DNA of 64,000 bases from Azohydromonas caseinilytica (GCF_012927045.1 NZ_JABBFW010000012.1:62001-126000), one strand, 5' to 3'. Shown: positions 32,729 through 41,870, counted from the stretch's first letter. Translations and numbers: made by a program. Notes: a model not told the origin generated them from the letters alone.

Positions 32729-34045
32729 CTATCCAAGCCGGCCCGGCAGCCAGGTGGCGATGGCCGGGATGAAGAACACCGCCACCAGCATCAGCAGGCC
32801 GAGCAGCACGTAGGGCATGGCGGAGGCGAAGACCTGCCGCATGGTGATCCAGCCCGGCGCCACGCCCTTCATGGTGAACAGCAGCAGTCCGAAAGGCGGC
32901 GTCATCAGTCCCAGCTGCATGGCGATGAGGAACAGCACGCCGAACCAGACCTGGTCGATACCCGCGCCGCTGACCAGCGGCATGAAGAAGGGCAGCGTCA
33001 GCAGCATCATGCTGATCTGGTCCACGAAGCAGCCCAGCACCAGCAGGATCAGCATCATCACCACCACCAGCGCCATCGGGCTCAACTCATAGGACGAGAC
33101 CACCGACAGGAAGCCGTTGGTGGCGCCCGAGAAGCCCAGCACCTGGGAGAACGCGGTGGCGCCGACGATGATGAACAGGATGATGCCCGAGACGTGTACC
33201 GTGCCCTTGAGCGCCTCCAGCAGGTTGCGCCAGGTCAACGCGCGGAAGGCCGCCGCCAGCAGCACCGTGGCGGCCGCGCCCAGCGCCGCGGCTTCGGTGG
33301 GCGTGGCGATGCCGCCGGTCATGGCCCCGACGACGACGCCGAAGATGGTCAGCAGCGGCAGCACGTAGAGCACGAAGGGCCTCCACTTCTGCCAGCCGTG
33401 CAGGCGTGGCGCGTCGTCGTCGGCGGGCGCCATGCCCGGACGCAGCCATGCCACGAGCACGATGTAGGCCACGAAGCTGGCCGCCAGGATCACCCCGGGC
33501 AGGATGCCGGCGAAAAGCAGCTTCGTGATCGAGATGTTGGAGAGGCTGCCCAGCAGCACGATCAGCGCCGAGGGCGGGATCAGCATGTCCACGCCGCCAA
33601 TGGCGATGATCGGTCCCATGGCCAGGCTCGGGTGGTACTTCTTCTCCAGCATCACCGGCGACATGCTGCGCCCGAGCATGGCCGTGGTGGCGATGGTGGA
33701 GCCCGAGATGGCGCTGAACGCCGTGCCCGCCACCACCGACACCACCGACAACCGTGCCGGCACGCGGTGGATGAGCCGGTCGAAGCCCTCGATCACCTTG
33801 ATCGCCAGGCCGGTCTGGAACAGCACCTCGCCCATCAGCACGAACAGCGGGATGGGAGTGAGCGCGAAGGTCAGCACCGAGGCGATCGAGTTGCGCGCGA
33901 GCTGATCCACCCCCGCCAGGCCGCCCATGAACACCCAGGCGCCCGCGACGTTGGCGCTCAGGAAGGCCACCGCCACGGGCATCCCCAGCAGCATCAGCAG
34001 CACCACGGAGCCCATCATCAGCAGCAGGCTCTGCATCCAATCCAT
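32729..34045 (-). CDS. TRAP transporter large permease (DctM family)
   Basis: A 438-residue inner-membrane protein with about 12-13 hydrophobic segments. It carries DctM signatures: PIPLFVLMGEVLFQTGLA, GTAFSAISGSTIATTAMLG and GGVDMLIPPSALIVLLG. It forms the ion-coupled transport channel that takes substrate from the DctP receptor. It is 40 bp beyond the DctQ gene and followed at 9 bp by the hydrolase gene, so uptake and catabolism are encoded together. The substrate is unknown, probably a carboxylate or amide acid. Confidence 0.92.
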   Translation of the reverse strand: MDWMQSLLLMMGSVVLLMLLGMPVAVAFLSANVAGAWVFMGGLAGVDQLARNSIASVLTFALTPIPLFVLMGEVLFQTGLAIKVIEGFDRLIHRVPARLSVVSVVAGTAFSAISGSTIATTAMLGRSMSPVMLEKKYHPSLAMGPIIAIGGVDMLIPPSALIVLLGSLSNISITKLLFAGILPGVILAASFVAYIVLVAWLRPGMAPADDDAPRLHGWQKWRPFVLYVLPLLTIFGVVVGAMTGGIATPTEAAALGAAATVLLAAAFRALTWRNLLEALKGTVHVSGIILFIIVGATAFSQVLGFSGATNGFLSVVSSYELSPMALVVVMMLILLVLGCFVDQISMMLLTLPFFMPLVSGAGIDQVWFGVLFLIAMQLGLMTPPFGLLLFTMKGVAPGWITMRQVFASAMPYVLLGLLMLVAVFFIPAIATWLPGRLG

Positions 34046-34085
34046 GGATCGTTGCTCCGGTAAACGTTGGAAGAGGCAGCGCGGC

Positions 34086-34622
34086 TCAGGCGGCGCTCGT
34101 GGCCTCGTCGCGCACGGCGCGCGGGCCGCGCCACTGGCGTCGCAGGCGGAACAAGAACTCCACCGCGAGCACAGCGAACATCGCTGCCGCCGGGGCGACC
34201 AGCCACCACTCCGGGAAGACGAAGATCTTGAGCACGAGGGAGCCCTGCTCGGCGCTGGCGATGGCAGCCTTGAAGCTGGCCGCGGCCAGCGCGGTGCAGG
34301 TCGCAGCGGCCAGGGCGTCGGCCGCCAGCTCCAGCGCCCAGCTCACCGTGGCGGGCAGCGCGCGCAGCACCATGTCCATGCGCACATGGCGCCCTTGCCG
34401 CAGCAGCCAGGGCGCCGCCAGGAAGGTGCACAGGTACAGCGCGTACTCCGCCATCTCGGCCGCCCAGGGCAGGTTGCCCAGGGCGAAGGCGCGGGCGCCG
34501 ACGTCCGCGCAGATCAGCAGCACCATCAGGCCGATGAGCGCGCACGCGGCCAGGCCCAGCCCCTGCAGCAGCCGCTCCCACAGCCGGTCCAGGCGGCCGA
34601 TGGCGTCGCTATGCATGGTCAT
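34086..34622 (-). CDS. TRAP transporter small permease (DctQ family)
   Basis: A 178-residue protein with four predicted membrane helices: GLGLAACALIGLMVLLICADV, AEYALYLCTFLAAPWLLR with the conserved GRHVRMDM stretch, a third around 90-115, and the last near LVAPAAAMFAVLAVEFLF. It bridges the receptor and the large permease. The start is the ATG at 34622, 7 bp after the DctP stop. An overlapping frame is longer but lacks the family motif. Confidence 0.88.
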   Translation of the reverse strand: MTMHSDAIGRLDRLWERLLQGLGLAACALIGLMVLLICADVGARAFALGNLPWAAEMAEYALYLCTFLAAPWLLRQGRHVRMDMVLRALPATVSWALELAADALAAATCTALAAASFKAAIASAEQGSLVLKIFVFPEWWLVAPAAAMFAVLAVEFLFRLRRQWRGPRAVRDEATSAA

Positions 34623-34629
34623 GGCGGCG

Positions 34630-35610
34630 TCAGTGCCCGTTGGTCAGCAGCTGGCGCAACCGCGGGCCGTGCTGCGGGCTGCGCTGGTTGATGCTGGCCC
34701 AGATGGCGTCGTTGGCCTTCCTGGTGTACTCGGCCGCCTCGGCGGCGCCGAAGCTGATGGGCTGGATGCCGGCGGCGGCCTGGCGCTTCTTCTCCTCCTC
34801 CCACGCCTTCGTGTTGTCGAGGTTGAGGTCTTCCATCCAGCGCGCGGCGCTGGTCAGTACCGCGCGCTGCTTGTCATTGAGCTTGTTCCAGGTGTTGCGG
34901 TTGAGCAGCACGCCCACCTCCGTGTTGTAGAAGCCCGGCTCCACGCGGTACTTGGTGTGCTCCTGCAGGCTCAGGTCGAACACCCCGGAGACGGGCCAGC
35001 CGTAGCCGTCCACGACGCCACGCTCCAGCGCGGTGTAGAGCTCGCCCGGGGCGATGGTGAGCACCGAGGCGCCCATGCTCTGGAAGAAGTCCCGGTAGAT
35101 CGGAATGCCGCGCAGGCGCAGGCCCTTGAGGTCGGGCTTGGCGACGCCCTTCTTGAGGAAGAGGTGATAGGGCATCTGGTCGATGGCGCGGCCCAGGTAG
35201 ACCGCGTTGAGCTTCTCGCCCCAGAGCTTGTTGATGTAGTCGTAGGCACCGTTCCTGCGCCACTCCTGCACCGGCACGGTGCTCACCGACAGCGCGTCGG
35301 ACTCGGGCAGCAGGTTGGTGTAGAAGTTGCCCGTCACGTTGGCCATGTCCACCACGCCGGCCTTGACGGCATTGCCCACCTCGAACGGCGGCATGACCTT
35401 GGCGCCACCACCGAGGTAGTTGATCTGGATCTGACCTTTACCCTCGGCGTTGACCTTCTTCACGAACTTCTCGAAGTTCTGCGAGAAGAAATTGCCTTCG
35501 GGCCAGGCGCTCACGGCCTTGATGGTGACTTCCTGAGCGCCAGCGGCCAGTGCGGCCAGGCTCAGGGCCGACGTGCAGAGCAGGGACTTCAGCGTGTGCT
35601 GCAGCTTCAT
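34630..35610 (-). CDS. TRAP transporter periplasmic receptor (DctP family)
   Basis: A 326-residue periplasmic binding protein. A Sec signal peptide (MKLQHTLKSLLCTSALSLAALAAGAQ, cleavage about residue 25) is followed by the mature TRAP receptor fold. It carries LKGLRLRGIPIYRDFFQSMGASVLTIAPGELYTALERGVVDGYGWP, with the conserved substrate Arg in the GLRLR segment. It delivers substrate to the DctQM permease encoded directly downstream. It lies about 50 bp beyond the SDR gene and is part of the same operon. Confidence 0.92.
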   Translation of the reverse strand: MKLQHTLKSLLCTSALSLAALAAGAQEVTIKAVSAWPEGNFFSQNFEKFVKKVNAEGKGQIQINYLGGGAKVMPPFEVGNAVKAGVVDMANVTGNFYTNLLPESDALSVSTVPVQEWRRNGAYDYINKLWGEKLNAVYLGRAIDQMPYHLFLKKGVAKPDLKGLRLRGIPIYRDFFQSMGASVLTIAPGELYTALERGVVDGYGWPVSGVFDLSLQEHTKYRVEPGFYNTEVGVLLNRNTWNKLNDKQRAVLTSAARWMEDLNLDNTKAWEEEKKRQAAAGIQPISFGAAEAAEYTRKANDAIWASINQRSPQHGPRLRQLLTNGH

Positions 35611-35664
35611 GGCGTGTTCGCCTCCGTGCGTGGGGATGTGTGCGGTCGAGCGGGCGCTGCCGGC

Positions 35665-36438
35665 TCAGAGGAAGGTCAGGCCGCCATCGATCACCAGTGA
35701 CTGGCCGCTGATGAAGCGGCTGTCCTCGCTGGCCAGGAACAGCACCGCGCCCGTGACGTCGTCGGTGGTCTGCGTGCGCTGGATGCAGCGCATCGCGATC
35801 TGCGCCTGCTTCTGGGCCGGCGTGACGGTCTCGCGCGGGATCTCGGTGTCCACGGCCCCGGGCAGCACGGCGTTGACCGTGATGCCGTCGGCACCGAGCT
35901 CGCGGGCCAGCGAGCGCGTCATGCCGATCACGGCGGCCTTCGACGTGGTGTAGTGCAGGTAGTGCGGCCGCCCCATCAGCACCGCGGCCGAGGACACGTT
36001 GACGATGCGGCCCCAGCCGTTGCGCCGCATCAGCGGGGCGATGGCGCGCACCATCAGGAACGTGCCGGTAACGTTGACGTGCAGCACGCGGCCCCACTCG
36101 TCCAGCGGTATCTCGTCGAACGGCCGCATCTTCAGCGTGGAGAAGATGGCGGCGTTGTTGACCAGCACGTCGGCGCGGCCGAAGCGTGCATCGATGTCGC
36201 GGGCGGCGTTCGCCACGGCGTCGGCATCGCCGACATCGAGCGCAAGCGGCAGGCATTCACCCCCTTCCGCCCGGATCGCCTCCGCCAGCGTTGCGAGCGC
36301 ATCGGCCCTGAGGTCGATGGCCACCACGCGGTGTCCCTGCGTGGCGAAGCGCAGTGCGTAGGCCCGGCCCAGGCCCTGTCCGGCGCCGGTGACGACGACC
36401 ACCCTTTGGCTGCGGGCCGCTTCTGACGTTGCTGCCAT
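35665..36438 (-). CDS. SDR family oxidoreductase, first gene of the TRAP/ALDH operon
   Basis: A 257-residue classical SDR with TGAGQGLGRAYALRFA, NNAAIF, active Ser in VNVSSAAV and Tyr/Lys in HYTTSKAA. DLRADAL after beta-2 suggests an NAD preference (Asp at the end of strand 2). As first gene of the operon with TRAP transporter, hydrolase and aldehyde dehydrogenase, it may oxidise an alcohol to the aldehyde used by the ALDH. The intergenic region to the divergent regulator is about 116 bp and carries two inverted repeats. Confidence 0.87.
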   Translation of the reverse strand: MAATSEAARSQRVVVVTGAGQGLGRAYALRFATQGHRVVAIDLRADALATLAEAIRAEGGECLPLALDVGDADAVANAARDIDARFGRADVLVNNAAIFSTLKMRPFDEIPLDEWGRVLHVNVTGTFLMVRAIAPLMRRNGWGRIVNVSSAAVLMGRPHYLHYTTSKAAVIGMTRSLARELGADGITVNAVLPGAVDTEIPRETVTPAQKQAQIAMRCIQRTQTTDDVTGAVLFLASEDSRFISGQSLVIDGGLTFL

Positions 36439-36457
36439 GCGTTGTTTCCTTGGCTTG

Positions 36458-36476
36458 GCACGGTTTGTTGCCGTGC
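36458..36476. promoter_or_regulatory. Inverted repeat near the SDR promoter
   Basis: GCACGG (36458-36463) and CCGTGC (36471-36476) flank a 7-bp spacer. The repeat lies 20-40 bp upstream of the SDR ATG on the minus strand and could be an operator or leader hairpin of the TRAP/ALDH operon. Confidence 0.35.
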
Positions 36477-36513
36477 TGGTTTGAGGTTGGATAAAGTCTA
36501 GAAATGCTTAGAC

Positions 36514-36535
36514 GTCGAATCAATCTTGATTCGAC
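36514..36535. promoter_or_regulatory. Perfect 22-bp inverted repeat upstream of the citrate-synthase-like regulator
   Basis: GTCGAATCA-N4-TGATTCGAC has perfect 9-bp arms. It ends 20 bp before the TTG at 36555 and lies inside the frame opened by the ATG at 36504, which argues that translation really starts at the TTG. Its place between two divergent genes fits an operator for the adjacent HTH/citrate-synthase-like regulator. Confidence 0.65.
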
Positions 36536-36554
36536 AATCGATGAAGGAAAACCC

Positions 36555-37844
36555 TTGACGCCCAGGACGAGCCGCCCGCAACAGCCGTTGCAGCCCGCTT
36601 CGCCGCGAGACCTGCTGACTTCGCGCGAGGCCTGCGCGCTGCTCGGCATCAAGCCCGCGACGCTCTACACCTATGTCAGCCGCGGCTTCCTTGAGCCGGT
36701 GCGGCAGGAAGGCCAGCGCGCCAACCTGTACTGGCGCGACGAGGTTGAAGGGCTTCACCTGCGCAGCGAAGCGCGCATGGGGCAGGGCGCCGTGGCCGCG
36801 CGCGCGATGCACTGGGGCCAGCCGGTGCTCACCAGCAGCATCACGGAGATCTCGCCGCAGGGACCGCGCTACCGCGGACACTTGGCCATCGACCTGGCGC
36901 GGCATCCGGGCGCCTTCGAGAACGTGGCGGAACTGTTGTGGACGGGCGTGCTGCCCGAGGGCCGCTACACCTGGTCGGTGGAACCGATGGCCGCCGACAT
37001 CCAGCGTGCGCTGGATGGGCTCGGCATCGGCCCCAGGGGCAGCCGCATGATGCGCGTGTGCGCCGTCGCCGCGACGGCCCTGGGCGGCGGGTCGCTGGAC
37101 GAGGAGCTGCGCAGCGGCTCCATCACCCGCTACTCGCGCCAGTTGCTGTTCGCGTTCGCGGGCTGCTGCGGACTGCTCGGGCCGCAAGGCCGCTTCGTCA
37201 TGCCGCAAGGCGAGCAGCCGCTGGCGGCCCACGTCCTGGAGGCGCTGGGTATCCCGCCCGAGGACGCAGCCGTCGAGGCGATGAACGCCGCGCTCATCGT
37301 CAGCGCAGACCACGAGCTGGCATCGCCCACCTTCGCCGCGCGCATCGCCGCTTCGGTCGGCTCGGGCCTGCATGCCTGCGTCGTGGCGGCGCTGGCCACT
37401 CAGCGCGGCAGCGCGCTGTCAGGCGGCGGCGACATTGCGGAGGACCTGGTGGCGGGCATACAGACGCTGTCTGCGCTCAAGGCCCGTGTCGCCGAGGCGG
37501 CGCGCCGGCGCGAGCGGCTCGTGGGTTTCGGCCTGCCGCTCTACCCGCAAGGCGATCCGCGCGCCGCTTACCTCATCGAGCTGGCGAAGAAGGTCGGGCT
37601 GCCGTCGCGGCAGGCCGAACTGGCCTGCCGCTTCACCGAGGCGGTGCGCCAGCAGCTGGGCCTGCATCCGAACATCGAGATCGGGTTGGTGCTGCTGGGG
37701 CTGAGCCTGGGCCTGCCCACGCGCTCCGCCGGCGCCATCTGGTGCGTTGCGCGCACCGCGGGCTGGATTGCTCACGTGCTGGAGCAGCGTCTGGCGGGCA
37801 CCGTGCTGCGCCCGCGCAGCCATTTCCAGCCACCCCTTCGGTGA
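36555..37844 (+). CDS. MerR-like HTH fused to a degenerate citrate-synthase domain (probable metabolite-sensing regulator)
   Basis: A 429-residue protein from a TTG at 36555, preceded by GAAGGAAAA; an in-frame ATG at 36504 would include the operator-like repeat. Residues about 18-65 are a MerR/excisionase-like HTH (LTSREACALLGIKPATLYTYVSRGFLEP). The rest matches citrate synthase. The first catalytic His is kept in SADHELASPTFAAR, as is Arg in DPRAAYL. The LHGG motif is LSGGG, and the GFGH histidine is Leu (GFGLPLYP). Catalysis is therefore unlikely, and ligand sensing of an acyl-CoA or oxoacid is more plausible. It is divergent from the TRAP/ALDH operon, its likely target. Confidence 0.78.
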   Translation: MTPRTSRPQQPLQPASPRDLLTSREACALLGIKPATLYTYVSRGFLEPVRQEGQRANLYWRDEVEGLHLRSEARMGQGAVAARAMHWGQPVLTSSITEISPQGPRYRGHLAIDLARHPGAFENVAELLWTGVLPEGRYTWSVEPMAADIQRALDGLGIGPRGSRMMRVCAVAATALGGGSLDEELRSGSITRYSRQLLFAFAGCCGLLGPQGRFVMPQGEQPLAAHVLEALGIPPEDAAVEAMNAALIVSADHELASPTFAARIAASVGSGLHACVVAALATQRGSALSGGGDIAEDLVAGIQTLSALKARVAEAARRRERLVGFGLPLYPQGDPRAAYLIELAKKVGLPSRQAELACRFTEAVRQQLGLHPNIEIGLVLLGLSLGLPTRSAGAIWCVARTAGWIAHVLEQRLAGTVLRPRSHFQPPLR

Positions 37845-38178
37845 GGCCGCAGTGCCGGCGAGCGTGGCCCAGGCGGTGTGCCGGGCGTGCCCGCCATTGC
37901 TGGCAGCAGCGATACGCCGGCGCTGGTGTTCAATCAGTCGCTCCGCAAGGCGTGCCCTGGGCCAATGCGGCAAGGACACGGCGAAACCCGAGCCACTTGT
38001 CACGCCTGCTCGACGCCCAAGGCGGTACTGATCTTCATCAAGACCTGCAGCGGCCGAAGAGGGTTGTCCCGGCTTGGGTTCGCCTGGATCGCGGCGCCGA
38101 TGCCCCCGGGGTGAGAGCGTGTGCGCGGCTCTTTGTCGCGAGCCGGGGCGCAATGCACAACAACCAGAGGGCCGTTCG
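37845..38178. other. Intergenic stretch without a recognised gene
   Basis: About 330 bp between the regulator and the diguanylate cyclase gene. Short frames exist on both strands (for instance GVPAIAGSSDTPALVFNQSL on the plus strand), but none continues into a recognisable domain. It may be decayed coding sequence. Confidence 0.35.
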
Positions 38179-39355
38179 GTGGTGCTGGATATCCAGACGA
38201 CTTTCGTGATGATGCTCGCCACGGTGGTGGCCACCGCCGTGGCGCTGCCGGTGCTCGTGGGCTGGCGCGCCAGTGCGGGAGGGCGCTGGATGAACGCCAG
38301 CGCCGTGACGCAGGCCCTGGCCTGGGGCGCGCTGCTGCTGGCGCGCCCGGTGCACGACCGGCTCTTTTCCACGCTGTGGATCGCGCTGCTGGGCGCGAGC
38401 CTGGTGTGCATCTGGCACGCGCTCGACGCCTGGCTGCCCGAGCGCCCCGGGCGGGGTGCGCTGCACGCCGTGGCGCTGCTCACGCCGCTGGGCTACGGCC
38501 TGGGGTTCGACAGCTATGCCTTTCGCGTGGGCTGGTCCAACTTCGGGCTGGCGCTGCTGCTGGGCGGCGTGGGGCTGGCCTGCGCCTGGCCGGCGCAGGG
38601 CGTGGGCCGGCGCTGGCGAGGCGTGGTGCTGGCAAGCGCCGCGGCCCTGGCCGCGGTGACGCTGGGCCGCGGCATCCTGGGCGCCTTCTTCACCGAGCTG
38701 TACCCGCAGCTGCGCACGCCGCACCCGCTGAATCTGGCCGGCGCGATGCTGCAGCACATCGCCATGGCGCTGATCACGCTCTCGCTCCTGGCGGCCTGGC
38801 ACGACGAGGCGGGACAGGCGCTCAAGCGGCTGGCGTCCACGGACGGGCTCACGGGGCTGCTCAACCGCCGGGCCTGCACGGAGCACTCTGCCGAGGCGTT
38901 CACGATGGCGCGGCGCCGGCAGGCGCCGCTGGCGGTGTTGCTGCTGGACCTGGACCACTTCAAGCAGATCAACGACACGCTGGGCCACGAGGGGGGGCGA
39001 CACGGCGCTGCGGCTCATGGCCGAGCAGCTGCGCCAGTGCCTGCGCCAGACGGACCTGAGCTGCCGCTGGGGCGGCGAGGAGTTCCTGGTGGTGCTGCCG
39101 CAGTGCGACCGGGCTCACGCCGCGGAGGTGGACGCGAGGTTGAGGGCAGGCTTGGCGCACGTGGCGCCAGCGCAGCTGGGCATCGCGCTCACCTTCAGCA
39201 GCGGGCTGGCGCTGTTGCAGGACGGGGACGCGGACCTGCAAGCGCTGGTGCGGCGTGCCGATGCAGCGCTTTATGCCGCCAAGCGCGCCGGCCGCAATCG
39301 GCTCTGCGTGAGCGCGGCCAGCAGAAGCTGTGACGAAATCGCCGTCTCGCCGTGA
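38179..39355 (+). pseudogene. Membrane diguanylate cyclase with a one-base frameshift
   Basis: It starts at GTG 38179 (or 38182) after AGAGGG. The first part encodes about six membrane helices (TFVMMLATVVATAVALPVLVGW onward) and the start of a GGDEF domain (LASTDGLTGLLNRRACTEH, LLLDLDHFKQINDTLGHEGG). At a run of seven G (38991-38997) the frame is lost. The remainder is intact in the next frame: DTALRLMAEQLRQCLRQTDLSCRWGGEEFLVVLP, with an RQTD inhibitory I-site five residues before an active GGEEF motif. Removing one G restores a protein of about 390 residues. It could be a sequencing error, a phase-variable switch or a recent mutation. Confidence 0.82.
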
Positions 39356-39593
39356 TGGGCATCAAAGTGCCGGGAGGCCAATGCCGGCGCTTCGGCAATA
39401 TGCGGGTCGCCCGGCTTGAAGCCATCGAGGTGGAATGGCCTCTCTATTCAAGGCGGTTTGGCCTCAAAGCCAGTCGGCCCGGCACAGTATGGTCAGCATA
39501 CGGTGCGCAACGATTATTGAAACTTCAAGCCTTTTGGAGACAGAGAGTTTCAAGACCAGACTGGAAAAGGCAAGCCAGGGCAGCGCCCGAGGC

Positions 39594-40781
39594 TTAAAAA
39601 CCTGCCTCCAGCAGTTCCACGGGATCGCCATAGCGCTTTGCCATTTCGACCACGGCCGGATCGCGCAGGGCCACCAGGAATCCGTTGTCGATGATGGTTT
39701 CACCGCCGGCCGTGACCGTCATATCCAGGCCGATCAGATCCTGATGGACGGGCGGTTCCTCCCAATCCGGCAAGACTTTGCGAATATAGTCACTCGGCTT
39801 GGCCAGATCGATGCCGAAATGCAGCGCACCGGGCGCGTTGGAGCCCGCGGGATATACCGTGTAGCGCGGAGCCTTCGGATTGAAGCCGCAACCGCCACCC
39901 TCGATCAGCTTCGATCCCAGGCACATTTCCCGCAGCACCTCGGCGTCACGGCTGTGGCCCTGCACCTGCGTGACCAACTTGTTTTCGAACGTGAAACGGA
40001 TAACTTCCTCGAAGGGCCTCTCGAAACCAACCGCCCACTGCGGGCAGAGAACGCCTTCGATCATTACCGGTGCATTGGGATCGTTGCCGTTGGCGGTGCT
40101 GTCCCAGAAATTGGGGCCATGAGTCGGAAGGTAATGCACATAGCAGCCCGGCTCGTCGGCAAACATCTTGCCGCGCCAGCGGTTGCCCTTGAACATCGCC
40201 TCGCGCATTTCCTTCGTGTAGTAGATGACAAGGTCCGAGCCGCGCTGATCAGTGAATCGAAGTTCGAAATCACGCCCTTTGGGGAAACGCCGCTCGGTGG
40301 TCCGGATGATTTCACCCACCAGCTCGACGGGAAAACGCGCTTGCGGGGTATGCAGCAGGTCCAGGTCGCGGAAGTAGGTGATTTTCACCCAGCGCTGGCC
40401 CCGCTTGCGCATGGCGACGTTGAACGGGTCCTCAATCGAGCAAAACCAGGTCGAAACGACGAAGTCGGCGCTTTGAACCAGAGGCTTCACCTCCTCCGGG
40501 ACTCCGGGCAGCCGGGTATCCATCGCCATGTACTGCGTCACGGTCGCGCCGCGCGCACGCGCGATGCCGGTCACGGCATCCACCACCCGCGGGTCCAGCA
40601 GCGGATCGGTGAGCATCAGGACCTTTTCACCCGGACGAATCGCGAAAACGCGCGTCAACTGTTCCATCGCCTGGAACCAGTGCTTGGTTTCCGTCAAGGA
40701 GGCTCGCACCGGCGTCGGCATTCCGACGTAGGCGATGGAATCGTCAGATTGGGAGCGGGGCATGGTGGTGATGTTTTTCAT
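39594..40781 (-). CDS. M29/NicX-like metal enzyme (2,5-dihydroxypyridine dioxygenase-related)
   Basis: A 395-residue protein whose layout resembles the aminopeptidase M29/NicX superfamily. An N-terminal Rossmann-like half (IRPGEKVLMLTDPLLDPRVVDAVTGIAR) is followed by a C-terminal half with metal-ligand candidates HFGIDLAKP and HQDLIGLDMTV; NicX uses an H...H-x-D set in comparable places. NicX opens 2,5-dihydroxypyridine with Fe(II) and O2, while M29 enzymes are peptidases. Which applies is not clear. It is followed at 12 bp by a Bug receptor. Base composition is lower in GC than the flanks, which hints at separate acquisition. Confidence 0.6.
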   Translation of the reverse strand: MKNITTMPRSQSDDSIAYVGMPTPVRASLTETKHWFQAMEQLTRVFAIRPGEKVLMLTDPLLDPRVVDAVTGIARARGATVTQYMAMDTRLPGVPEEVKPLVQSADFVVSTWFCSIEDPFNVAMRKRGQRWVKITYFRDLDLLHTPQARFPVELVGEIIRTTERRFPKGRDFELRFTDQRGSDLVIYYTKEMREAMFKGNRWRGKMFADEPGCYVHYLPTHGPNFWDSTANGNDPNAPVMIEGVLCPQWAVGFERPFEEVIRFTFENKLVTQVQGHSRDAEVLREMCLGSKLIEGGGCGFNPKAPRYTVYPAGSNAPGALHFGIDLAKPSDYIRKVLPDWEEPPVHQDLIGLDMTVTAGGETIIDNGFLVALRDPAVVEMAKRYGDPVELLEAGF

Positions 40782-40793
40782 GAGTCAATTCGC

Positions 40794-41831
40794 TCAGCTT
40801 TCAACGGTGGCCCCGGAACGTTTGACCACCGCTCCCCACCTGTCCATCTCTGTCTTGACGAAACGGCTCATTTCTTCAGGCGTGGTGGGAGACGTTACCG
40901 CACCCCGCTCCTGCAGTTGCTGCCGGGTTTCCTCATCGTCCAGCACCTTGCGGATGGCCGATTGGATTTTCGCCACGACGGCGGCCGGCGTACCCGTGGG
41001 AACGAAAATTCCGTCCCAGGCACTGACGTCAAATCCAGGCACACCGGATTCGGCAATCGTGGGCACATTGGGCATATTGGGCAGACGCTGTGCCGTGGTC
41101 ACAGCCAGCGCCCGCAACCGCCCCGATTGGACCTGGGGGCCGGTATTCGGCATCACGTCGATCATCACGTCGACTTGGCCGCCGAGCAAATCGGAAATGG
41201 CCGGTGCGCCGCCGCGGTAGGGCACATGCACCATCGACACGCCCGCGGACGACTTCAGCAATTCGGTCGCCAGGTGCGAAGTGGTGCCGTTGCCTGCCGA
41301 GGCATAGGTGTATTTACCAGGGTTTGATTTCAGTCGCGCCAGCAATTCCTGAAATGTTGAAACATTCATTTCAGGCCGCACGGTCACCAGGGCCGCGATC
41401 TTGGAGAGGCCGGAAACCGGCTGAAAATCGCGCAAAGGATCAAAGCCAGTGCGCTTATAGAGCGCGTGGTTGATGGCAAAGGTGCCGTTCGTGCCGTAGA
41501 GCAACGTATAGCCGTCGCTGGGTGCCCTGGCCGCGGCCTGGGAGCCCACATTGCCGCCGGCGCCTGCAATATTCTCGACGACGATGGTTTGCCCCAGTTC
41601 CTTGGCCACCTTGGTCATCACCAGCCTGGCCAGCGTGTCGCCTCCACCGCCTGAGGGAAAAGGCACGATCAGCTTGATCGGCTTCGACGGGTAGCTTTCG
41701 CCGGCCCATCCCGCCTGCACGACCGCACCGGTGCCCATCAGAGCGAAGGCGAGGTTCCTGACGAAAGTCCGGCGTGAGCGCGCACCAAGTTCCAGTCCTT
41801 GGGTGCAGCTCCGTCGTTCGTTGTCCTTCAC
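40794..41831 (-). CDS. Bug-type tripartite tricarboxylate transporter receptor
   Basis: A 345-residue periplasmic receptor. The GTG at 41831 is preceded by AGGAGACAG, so I prefer it to far-upstream ATGs. The N-terminus has a twin-arginine-like signal (RSRRTFVRNLAFALMGTGAVVQA). The mature part has YPSKPIKLIVPFPSGGGGDTLAR, ENIAGAGGN and VPYRGGAPAISDLLGGQVDVMID, the Bug signature loops that hold a carboxylate. It is likely to bind a carboxylate used by the NicX-like enzyme gene downstream. No TctA/TctB permease is nearby, so it must borrow one or act in sensing. Confidence 0.88.
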   Translation of the reverse strand: MKDNERRSCTQGLELGARSRRTFVRNLAFALMGTGAVVQAGWAGESYPSKPIKLIVPFPSGGGGDTLARLVMTKVAKELGQTIVVENIAGAGGNVGSQAAARAPSDGYTLLYGTNGTFAINHALYKRTGFDPLRDFQPVSGLSKIAALVTVRPEMNVSTFQELLARLKSNPGKYTYASAGNGTTSHLATELLKSSAGVSMVHVPYRGGAPAISDLLGGQVDVMIDVMPNTGPQVQSGRLRALAVTTAQRLPNMPNVPTIAESGVPGFDVSAWDGIFVPTGTPAAVVAKIQSAIRKVLDDEETRQQLQERGAVTSPTTPEEMSRFVKTEMDRWGAVVKRSGATVES

Positions 41832-41870
41832 TTGCTGTCTCCTGTGGTTGTGAGTCTCATGGCACGCGTC

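Noticed and set aside
36504-36554. ATG at 36504 as the start of the citrate-synthase-like regulator
   Set aside because: It would place a perfect 22-bp operator-like repeat inside the coding region. The TTG at 36555 has a better ribosome binding site.
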